Assembly: GCA_033239525.1 (NCBI GenBank)
Contig: BSYO01000024.1
Location: forward strand, 868,001 to 932,000
Length of the DNA stretch: 64,000 nucleotides
Direction of reading: 5' to 3'
DNA from: Nepenthes gracilis
Lineage: Eukaryota; Streptophyta; Magnoliopsida; Caryophyllales; Nepenthaceae
Positions 21,397 through 31,500 of the stretch are shown one piece after another; position 1 is the first letter of the stretch, and each line of letters starts with the position of its first letter. Made by a program: the position numbers and the translations under genes. The notes beneath the pieces were generated by a model. It did no database searches and was not told the DNA's origin. It saw only the letters and a program-made list of their open reading frames with translations.

Positions 21397-23510
21397 TTAG
21401 TGTAGAGCACATACAGTAAACGAATGTATTAGCAACAAGACATTATGACAATTATAATTAATAATGAGCAATATAGTAAATAAATATACCCGCTTCTTGT
21501 GTTTAATTTTCTCAAGACAACTTTTAGGTCTCTTTGTCGCTTGACGTCCAACACGTTTTTTCATTCCTTTGATTGATCCATCCATAATTTCCTCCGGGGT
21601 GTTCTCCACATGTAAGGCCTCATTCCTTGTCCCTTCTTCGATATTTAGATTACAAAATTCGTCAACAACTTTATTAACTCCAACAACAATCTCTTCCATT
21701 TTTGCCCGATCACTTGATGTGGATTCCATCCGAATACAATTCCTCATAAAATTATCAGCCAATCTTGCAGACCATGTACGCGAATCATCCTCATTACTTT
21801 GAATTTCAGTTCCAACAACGGATTCAATACAAACGTTTTTGCGTTTCTCGGTCCACCTCCTCATAATGTAGTGGTCGGGAATTGCGGTCAAACCATGAAC
21901 ATTGAAAACAACAAAAGCATGAACACACAATATTCCGACATTTTGAAATCTTTTGCAACTACAATCAACGTTCTTACTCAATTCATCAAACATAACTGCA
22001 ATTTCATTCCTCAAATCTGTATAATAAACCATTACATGCATAGGATCAGCACGGGATATGATACGCCAACCTGGTACTTCAAGCAATTCTTTTTGCACCA
22101 TCTTAAATATTGTTGGGGTATAAATCTTTGAAGCATGAAATATAAAAGGACAATGGTTCATAATAAGAAGTGGAACTTTTTGTCTGCATGCAAAATCAGC
22201 CACGAGCTCTTTATGTCTCTTTTTATCAACCACTCTATCAAAATGATGGAAGAAATTCCTCATATTTAAATCACATCTCAAGTGGGTCTTTAGGTCACTA
22301 TTTAAGCTCTCTGATAGTTGTGTGCTTTGTATACCCAATGTGAAGACATTTTTCATATAACATGACGCCCACTTAAAACGTAAACTATACATGCCTTCTA
22401 GCCACAACAAAGGCACTGTGAAGCTTTTTCATTGGAGACCATCAGAGCCCATGCAAGTTTAAAATCATGGATGATCAATTCCATGCATACATCTACAAAA
22501 TTCATGGAATAGTTCCGGATGAGAAGCCAAATGCTTAGTTGCATTTTGTAAAATATGCCATGTACACAAGCCATGAAAAGTATGAGGCATTACCAAACAA
22601 ATAACTTTGGCCATAGCAGCATCCTGATCAGTAAAAATACTAATGGGTGCCCGTCCACCATGACATTTCAGAAATGTCTCAAACAACCACATAAATGATT
22701 CCGCTATCTCATCATACAGCAAAGCAGCACCAAATACAATCATTTGCCGATGATGGCTAAACCCCGTGAAAACACCGAACGGCCTCAAACCTTTGTTTGT
22801 TCCGTATGTTGTGTCGAATGTCACAACATCTCCAAAGGTTGCATAATCAGCAACCATCTCCGCATCAGCCCAGAAAATATTAGTAATCAGATCATCTGTG
22901 TCAAGCTGAAAATTATGATAAAATTGTCTATTTTTCATTTCTTGATCGCGAAAGTATGTTAATATGGCCCCTGCTTCCCCACACTGCATACTTCGCTGCC
23001 TCCTAGCTCGAAGATATGATTTTTGATCTTCTAGCATATATCCAACATTTCCCCTACCACCGGCCTCCATCACCATTAACTCATGGGTGTCACAAGGTCT
23101 CAAACCGGCATCTTGAGCCATCTCAATAACATGACCTTGCAAATTTGACACCTCCCTTTGGGACCTCAACATATGGCGTGTCTCAGGAGGCTCTAGTTCA
23201 TGATTATGGTCCCCTACGAAATGTTTTACAACAACAGTCATATTCTCCCTTATTAACATGCATTCCATCCTAGCAGGACACCCACATCTTGTTTCCCAAC
23301 GCGGTTGCATGACCTCCCTTCTTTTATCAATTTCACGTTTGCCTTCTTTAGAACAAAAAAATATTCGAAATATATCTACGTTATCTTTTTTGGATTTTCT
23401 TACAGCCATTTTTCTCACAGAGAAACCCATTCTTTCACCATATTGTTTCCAAAAATTTCAAGATCATCCATACCGAATGTCATATCAATGGAAGGAGTCC
23501 ACTCCGCCAT
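21397..23510 (-). pseudogene. FAR1/FRS-type MULE transposase, frameshifted
   Basis: This is a transposase of the Mutator superfamily with the architecture shared by Jittery-like MULEs and the FAR1/FHY3 transcription factors. The likely start is the ATG at 23510, followed by MTFGMDDLE, then a frameshift near 23465 into GERMGFSVRKMAVRK. Next come the FAR1 zinc-binding region (CGCPARM ... VGDHNHELEPPETRHML) and the MULE DDE core (VTFDTTYGTNK, ISIFTDQDAAM, LSESLNSDLK). The SWIM finger CSCKRF...GILCVHAF comes next, and a Lys/Arg-rich tail near 21500. A stop after GIDHP at about 22465 and a second shift before the block starting near 22416 break the middle. With at least three lesions it should be inactive. 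It reads leftward from the right TIR, as expected for the element's own gene. Confidence 0.85.
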
Positions 23511-23589
23511 TGAATATGAATTTGCAAATAATTTTTCTGTATTTACAAACAATCCATTATAAACAATTCACTAATAATTTGTACTATAT

Positions 23590-23745
23590 ACACATTACAA
23601 ATCCATTACAAATCTGGCCCAGATTTTCTGGAATATCATCCATCACAAATCTGGCCCAGATTTTCTGGAATATCATCCATCACAAATCCATTACAAATAT
23701 GGCCCAGATTTTCTGGAATATCATCCATCACAAATCCAAACAATC
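23590..23745. repeat. Short tandem repeat upstream of the transposase
   Basis: The words TGGCCCAGATTTTCTGGAAT and ATCATCCATCACAAATC repeat three times with 41-57 bp spacing. The units resemble the AAATCTGGGCC word of the MULE ends, so they probably derive from TIR sequence. Confidence 0.6.
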
Positions 23746-23834
23746 TCCTTCATTTGTAATATCATCATTTATAATCTGGAATAAATTTTTGTTAATTTCA
23801 TCATTTAAAAAAAAAAAACACAGAAATCTGGGCT

Positions 23835-23927
23835 CTCATCGTTTAAAAAAAAAAAAAAACACAAATCTGGGCCGTCGGTTTCATCCGACGGCCCAGATTT
23901 GTGTTTTTTTTTTTTTTAAACGATGAG
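23835..23927. repeat. Near-perfect 93-bp palindrome built on the MULE end word
   Basis: Arms of 43-44 bp (CTCATCGTTT, A-run, CACAAATCTGGGCCGTCGG and the reverse complement) flank a 6-nt loop TTTCAT at 23879-23884. The only difference seen is one base in the A/T run length. The arm sequence equals the AAATCTGGGCCGTCGG word of the TIRs. The structure would form a strong hairpin in DNA or RNA and sits between the transposase start and the right TIR. Confidence 0.75.
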
Positions 23928-24264
23928 ATTAAAAATATTTTATTCCAAGTTTCATCCGACGGCCTAAATTTTCTATACACAAAACAGGGATCGGGTAATG
24001 TGGAAAGATGACAAAGAACACACCCTTATTTTCTATACACAATTTATGTGCACAGCAAACACAAACACAACGTACCGGTAATTTTTTTTTTTTAACTTTG
24101 TAATGGAAAAAAATCTATTAATGAAACAAATGTAGTTTCATCTGTACACCCAGATCCGGGAAAATATTTTTTTTTTCAGATGTTGCGAAGCAAAAAAATA
24201 TTACAAATAATAACGGAAAAAATGCCATTACCTGCTCTTCGACCTCTCAGTTTTCTCAAGAATG

Positions 24265-24793
24265 TACAAATCGGCGGCAAGAAAGGTTGCCGATGAGTAC
24301 CGGCAACAGTTCTCCGGTCCCTGCCGTCCGATGACTGAGATTCGCAGATAGCGGCGACGGCGAGAGGCGACGGCAAGAGGCGACGGCTAGGATTAGGGTT
24401 CGTTGAGAGCGTTTGAGAAAGTGAGAGATGGTGAGGAGTTAGGGTTCGTTGCGAGAGAGACGAGAGTGAAAGTGAGAGAGAGGAGGAATTAAATTTGAGG
24501 CCAATTTAATTAATTGTCAAAAAAATATATCTGGTTGCCCACGTGTCTCAAATCGACAGCCCAGAGGATTTTTTTTTAATTTCTAAGATTAATTTGGACT
24601 GGCCCACGTGTCAAAGATCCGACGGCAGATATTATGTCGAAATCTGGGCCGTCGGATCATTAGAATTAAAACCGACGGCCCAGATTTAAAAAAAATTTTA
24701 AAATTTGGGCCGTCGGTTAACGGACGGCCCAGATTTGTTTTTTCTAAACTTTAAAAAAAAAAAAAAGGGAAATCTGGGCCGTCGGTTTGATCC
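24265..24793 (-). repeat. MULE right terminal inverted repeat
   Basis: Read on the minus strand from 24793, this repeat starts GGATCAAACCGACGGCCCAG and follows the left TIR through TCTTTGACACGTGG, the CTCTCTCACTTTC tract, GTCATCGGACGG and CAACCTTTCTTGCCG. It contains extra inverted GGGCCGTCGG copies (24640-24800) compared with the left side. The leftward transposase promoter should lie in or just inside it. Confidence 0.75.
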
Positions 24794-25549
24794 GACGGCC
24801 CAAAAGGGCAAAGCAGGGATGCCTGCTTCGCCCTCAATCCCACTAACGTCGGCCACAGTCAAAGCATCACTGTGCACCAGCGGACGATTCAACGTCCGCC
24901 GACGAAGGCCATCCCTGGCCGCCAGCAATTTCCCTCCTCATTCTATGTCGCTACCGCAGAACACGAAGCCACCGGAGATTCTGATTCCGCCACAGTTACG
25001 AATAGATGACGGCGGCGGCCCGGGTCGTATGATGTGGTGATGACCGGTGCCGGGAAACGACTCGAGGTCCGGCGGTTGGTAAAAGCAGTAAAATTGATGA
25101 AAATAACCTAATCCTAGGACCTGTTATAAGGTTGGACGTGCAATCTGGTTGTATAAGAAACTTATACATGTATTGTCCGTGTTTAATAGGTCAAATGTTT
25201 TGAGTATGGCGGACGCATACAAGACAAAGAGGAAAAATTTGTTACCAAACAAGAATATTTGACGAATTTCTGAAATGTGATGGCTTAAGGGTTGAAATTT
25301 GAATTACAATTGTTTCTTAGAATTGAAAGGCCGGCTGCCTCTCCCTCTCGACAAAGTAATGTTGTTCTCTCTTTCTGAAGGCGTTCAAATTTTCTCCTTG
25401 CTATGTCTTTTTCTGTAGTTGCTCTATCTTAGAATATTCTTTATTCCTTCCGGAACTTCAGAAGTCATCATGATAAATAGCTGACTTTGAGTCAAACTGA
25501 AAAGCCCACACAAGCAGAGCTCCAGAGAGAAGCCTGAGGTTCAATCGCC
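24794..25549 (+). promoter_or_regulatory. Upstream region and 5' leader of the GDPD gene
   Basis: A GC-rich block (24800-25060) directly adjoins the MULE. It has open frames on both strands but no recognised protein. From about 25300 the sequence takes on leader character, with a CT-rich patch at 25330-25375 and CAGAGCTCCAGAGAGAAGCC just before the ATG at 25550. I could not identify a convincing TATA box. The MULE therefore ends about 750 bp upstream of the coding start and may contribute regulatory sequence. Confidence 0.4.
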
Positions 25550-28500
25550 ATGAATTTGACTGGTGAGCGTCAAAGCTCATCTTTTAAAATTTTCTTCTCT
25601 AATCAATTCTAGTTTGATTTAGTCCTTGATTAAATCATGTATTGTTATGATATTGTTTTCTTACTCATAATTGATCAACCCTTGCTCGTTTGATTGCCGG
25701 AATTAGAATCGTAGATTGTAATTGGAATTTCAATATGCTGAAACAGCGGTATATTTGAATGAGCTTGCTCCCTTTTGTCTGCGATACAACTGGTAATTGC
25801 TTATCTAGGTCTTATATTTACACTTGCATGAATCCCGGGCATCTCTCGATATTTTAAAATGAGGAAGCAAAATTTCCCTTCTCAAAACTAGGGGGACTTA
25901 ATGGAGGTAAAACCCGAACTTTATAAATAAGGACAGAGCTACATAATTAACCCGAGTTGAGCTGCTGCCGTTTATTCATAACTGGGAGAGAACTGACTCT
26001 AATTCTTTCATTCTGTAAAATTTGGTGCATTTGCCTTAAACAGATCTGCTGTTTCCTTGATGAAGCCTTCTGTTGCATCTAACCATAATATATGGTGGTT
26101 GCCGAAGGGTTTCTTCTAAGAAGTGCCTTCCCTCCTTACCCTTCATTGTATTATTGAGCCAAATGATACAATTCTGTACTATCAGTTGATTACAGCGTTC
26201 CAAATGCTGTACAAATGGCCATGGGTGTCAACATTGTTTCTGCATAACGCAGATGATAAGGAATAATGCCTAACTTTTTTTGGTAAATGAAGAATATGCC
26301 AGCCAAAAGATAATTGAGGTCTTTGGACATTGGTTTTGTTCCATACCAGAGCATACAAATCCACTATTGCAAGGTGCTCTCTCCAGTAGAGGATACTTTC
26401 TGTCCAAGTGAACTACTGCTAATAACAAAGCTAATAGAAATCGATGTCTTACATCAAGTCTGTAATAACAAAGCCAATAATCGCTAACCTGCCAATGTGC
26501 GGATGAAAAATCCCCACTCTTTAAGCAGTATTCATGCACCCAGTTGACCCACACTGTCTTTGATTGAGCAAATATGTATCATATTTGTTTGCATATGGCT
26601 GAATTATTCCAGATTTATAAATTTTTGTGCCAATAGACCCCCTTCTGAGAGGCCAACAAACTGAATGGAGGGTACTTAACTCTTTCACTTGCCCATAGTA
26701 GGACCCAGCCACAAAAACCCCTGCATATACTTTCCATTTTTATTATCTACTCTTTTGGAGGAATAAAATCTAAGACCATAAAATCTGAATGCTGAATATA
26801 ACTTCTTCAAGTAATTGTGTTCTGACTGCATATGCTGGAAACTTGGCCGCCCAACATTCTACTTTCCCCATGATATCATCTATGAAGGCATCTAATTGTA
26901 ATAAGAGAGTCTGGAAGCTATGAAAATAACACAGAGGTATCTTAATTATAGCTCAACTTCCTTGTGCTGTAGCAAACTTGGAATATATTTCATTTTAAGC
27001 TCACTAACTCCACTAAAGAATACATTATTCCTAGACTGGATTTACTTTTAGGCCCCACACATAAAAAAAAAATGTGGTGACCCCTTATGGATTTTCTTGA
27101 CTGAATTGATGTCAACTTCACAAAATGATAAGAGATCATCTAGATAACTCCATTGAATGATACGAAGTCTACCACATTCCGATTTGTAACGAAGACCAGA
27201 GTGCCGTTTTCATCACTTGAGAGATTTGAAAAGTACTCTTATGCCAAGCAAGCATAAAAATATGTGACATTTTTTTCTCTAGGAATGAAAATGGTTGACA
27301 TTGGTCCACCTCACCTTGGACCTTTCTTGGATTGATAAAATCCTATAAAGAACCCTTTATAACTACTGAGAATCTGAAACTGAAGAGAAAAATCACTTAG
27401 AGCTGCTTGAATTACCCTCTTATTAATGTCTGGAATGTGCAGCATGGAATGCGTTTTCTTTTAATTTTCTGTACAATGCTGAACATCTTATTGCCTTGAA
27501 CATTGTTGCTTCAGCCATGTCTTACAATTTCTGTCAAAGGTGGACGTTTATCCCATATAAAATTTAAAAGGAAATGCCCCAATTTTGGCAGTATCTGGAA
27601 GCATGATGAGCATGGGAGAGTGATAAGATATGCCACCTCTTGAAACTTAGCCTCAATAGAATCATAGATCAGAAATCATTGGGAGTTGCTGAAGAATCTG
27701 TCAAGCTTGGATTAAGTTTGATTCTCTTCACTTTGTATATTGCACCAAATATGGAAAGATGACATGATGTCCTGACGCCCAGCTGAATCCAAATAGTCTC
27801 AAAAGTATTTTGATGGTCTTTCTGCAACATCCATAGCTAGTGCTTCAAGCATTTAAAATGACATTGAAGCCAAACAAAATTATCCATGGTTTATCTATCA
27901 TAGCTGCTTTAGCTTCGAAATAGCTCCATCAGCAGCTTTTTTTGAAGCATATACAGCTGTCAGTATGCATTCGACAGGGCCATTCAACTATTGGACTTTG
28001 ACATTGAATATTCTGATATGGACCATCCATGTAGGAAATAGCAAGTTGTTGAGGATACCCTTAATCCATATTCTCCGATCCTTGCGTAATTATGTTTGTT
28101 GAAGCACAACCAATATTTGAGAGCATGTGCCAAAACTCTCTTGAATTTGTGAGCTTTGACCTTCCAATGTACTTTCTAATAAAACTCCTTATTTCATCTT
28201 TTGTGAACTTTATTGAAGCTCCTGATGTCCAAGCTGCCCACCTCATCTCGCAACCAATTTTCTGTAGTCATTACCGACACTTCTTTGTTATGCACACAAA
28301 GAGAAGTTACTAGACTCCAAATATGAAGTAGCAGGTTAAGTCTCAGCTGTTTCCCTCTGCTTTTGTGTAACAGAGGTCTATTCTGAATTAGAACAATTCT
28401 GATCCAGTTGCCCCTCTGAAACTGTGGAAGGATGAATGGCCTTTGCCATTTTCTCTTTTGTAACTTTCTTTCCTCTTCAATCAACTTTGAAATGACTTCA

Positions 28501-31500
28501 CATAGGGAATCTATGGCAGAATTTAGGCCTCCACGTATATATCATTGTATTCCAGAAGCACATGGCATTGGTCTTGATAAACCCTAATTTTTTGCTTATT
28601 TGACCTGATACCTGGTAAAATTTCTATTTATATCTTTAGTTTCACCGTGTCCATTAGCTTCTGTATGTTCACATCCAGTGCATTGATTAGTACTAATCGG
28701 ATTGCCAACTGTGCTATCAATCTTACTCAAAACTTGAGATCCACACTAGGAAGCCTTTAAATTGGTACTTGAATCCAAATATGCCAATGTTGGATATTGT
28801 CCTTGTAAATTAATACTCCTCTCCAAGATAATATCAGCAGCATTACTGTATAGAGTGAAAAAGTACCCTTCCTCACTAATAAACATTTTAGCTGGTTGGA
28901 CACCTTCCATTTATCTTTGACAAATTTTTGTATGGATATATGGTGATATGTTATCGATGAGATAATTTAAAGTTATTTTTTCCCAACGTCGGTCGGTATC
29001 AATGCATGTTGGCCTATATTAATATTTTGATCTTTGGACCAACTTTTTCAAGGACTGACAAACCTTGAGAGCATTACTAATCATCTTCTAGAAACTTGCG
29101 TTAATGGTAGCATCCTTTCCGGTCTCTATCAATCTATCAATGGAAAAGATGTCATGGAGTAACTACAACCACTTAAATAATCAAACAATCAACCATAATG
29201 AACTTGCGAGAGAAGTACCTTAGCTTTTCCTGTTGGAAGACAGACATAAGTGTCAAGAACATCTGCTGAGACATGAAGAGATTTCAAGATAACTTCCACA
29301 TCAAGGGTCAGGGTTGGAATCCACATCAAGTGTCAGTAAGTTACATGCTTGACAAGCTAGCTTGTTAATGGAAGCACAAATTTGCAGGCAGTTAATAGCT
29401 ACACATTTCCATGAAGAATGACAGTTTCAATCTGGGTCCTCTATAACATCTTTGAGCAAGCCCCAAATGAGTTTTGTGACATCATCTTTAACACCATGGC
29501 TTGGACCATACATGCTGCATAATACTGCACATAATCCCAAATTAAACCTCCAAATTTAGGGCCTGTTTGATACTGCTTTTAAAAGTTGGTTGAAAAAGTT
29601 GTAGCTCTGCTTAGGTCTTCTCTGAAAAGCTTCCTAAAAAGCTGATTGCAGTTCTCTATGAAATGCCAAAAAAAAAAAAAAATTCAGTTGATTGTTTTTT
29701 TCTTTCCAAGAACACCCAAAAAAATGCCTTCAGAAATAGTTACAAATTATAGACTTCCCAAAAGTATCTTTCCGAATCAGAAATAAACGCCATGTCAATC
29801 CTTTTAAAGCAGATTAATGAACTGGATTTAGACAAGGTAATGTAAAAAAAGAAAAAGAAAAAAAGCAGCCTTTTAGAAATAAGGAAAATAGAGCTTGTAA
29901 CAATAAAAGAAAAGAGGGAGAGGCTTTGCAAAAACCCCAATTTCTTTATGGTTAGATCTATTCACATATTTAGGCTTATTCCCAATACAGTACAATGACA
30001 ACAATACCCTTACAAAAACACATACTAGTATAAGCCCTAAGCATATTCGATTGACAATAAGCACATTCTAACAGGGTGTAATTGTATTATTCTAGGACTT
30101 GCTTCCTACACGGAAGATTTATTAGGGTTGATGACCTCTTCATAATAGGAAAAACAAAGTTCTTTCCCAGAAATTTCTCATAGCCATTTCCAAGAGGAAG
30201 ATCTACTGCAGCTAGTAATTTCTCCAAACTTCCTAGAACTTGTATTAAATCCCCCACATTGGGATGTAATTCTAATGAAAGTTATTTTAGGCTGGAAAAA
30301 TCAAACTGCGTACCTTTCTGCACAGGATCTTCATTTGCCTTGTCATCAGTTGTGTTTCTGTAAATTCCACATCGATTGTAAATGCTTTGGGTATTTTCTT
30401 TAGCCTTTGCCAAGATATTGCAATGGACAACTGATTGAAACTATTAGAATTTACCCTAGATTGTTAAGAAAAGAATAAAAAGATGGAGAATAACTATATA
30501 TTGACCATATTAGAGTGAGTTCAAGAGGGTACCAGTACCTTTGAAGCTCGTAGCTTGTCTATCATCACTAATTCCTTAAAATTCAAGATTCCAAACTAAA
30601 ATCATCCATCTACCACATAAACCAAACCTAAGCGTCTAGTCTACATGCCTATTCTTGGTTCATTATTATCCAAATAAAGAAAAAGACTACAACAACGAAT
30701 TCAAACCATGATGAAATATCGATTTTTGTCATGGTTGTATCAATGATGGCTATATTGAGTTATACATGTCGGACACAAAATTTGTTTGCAAATCAAAGCC
30801 AAGGAGAAAATAGCAGCCAAGATTGGCAGCTATATCAGCCAAGATTGGCAACCATATCAGCCAAGATATCAATTATATCAACTGATATTTTGAATATTGA
30901 TTGATATATCATGATATCTCACTAATATCATAATATATCATAATTTTATTGTAATATCAGGAAATATCGGTATTGGAGGGGACAATGTCGATATATATTA
31001 GCCAATATTTTGCATATTGGCCAATATTTCTTTCCATGATTGAAACTCAAAGCAAATGGACTAGGAATCACCAAATTGAACAATCACACCCCCCCCCCAT
31101 CTTAATATGGACTCAATCTAAAACCCTAAAGCCAAATCAATAATTGAAGAATCCCCACAGTGTAAGCTTTTTATTCATTCAGGGCACGACAAAGGCAATT
31201 TTAATCAAGATAAGGGGCACTTGCTTTTCCGGGTGATTCCATTCAAATGTCATTGTGTTAATGGAACAAAAAGTTTTAGAAGATATGGACCCGTAAGAGA
31301 TGAGCAAAATCCTCCAATTTCTTAAGGCTCTCACTTATAATGTTTGATGGATGAAATCCTCTCTCCTTTAGAATTCTCTCTCCCACACCCTTGCCTTTGT
31401 TCTAAGAAGAGGAAAAAAGAATCTTCCAAGCAGACAGAGACCTAAATTTTCATTAGGTTCATTCCTAAGTTTGACTTTATGGGAAGATCTTAACATTTAC

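Larger units (their letters stand above)
14466..24793 (-). mobile_element. Mutator-like element (MULE) with captured host gene fragments
   Basis: Two long inverted repeats, 14466-~15000 and ~24265-24793, match each other through many segments: the outer GGATCAAACCGACGGCCCAG, a GACACGTGG block, a pyrimidine-rich CTCTC stretch, and an inner GTCATCGGACGG...CAACCTTTCTT block. Between them is a minus-strand FAR1/FRS-type transposase starting about 750 bp inside the right repeat. The remaining interior holds fragments of several unrelated plant genes: FBPase on plus, and an FAD oxidoreductase, an ATL RING-H2 protein and unidentified exons on minus. A MULE with long TIRs plus gene pieces is called a Pack-MULE; here transposase and cargo share one element. 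I could not find a 9-bp target duplication, so the outer limits could be off. The right end carries extra palindromic GGGCCGTCGG copies. Confidence 0.72.

Noticed and set aside
23590..23745. CRISPR-like spaced repeats
   Set aside because: This is a plant nuclear context. The repeats are degenerate, with three units and similar 'spacers', so it is an ordinary tandem repeat.
14457..24802. A 9-bp MULE target duplication
   Set aside because: The words just outside the two end repeats (ATAGCAACA on the left, GACGGCCCA on the right) do not match, and shifting the ends by a few bases did not help.
24705..25040. GC-rich open frames on both strands between the MULE and the GDPD start
   Set aside because: They start inside the MULE end, overlap each other on opposite strands, and show no recognisable domain. 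GC-rich sequence lacks stops by composition.
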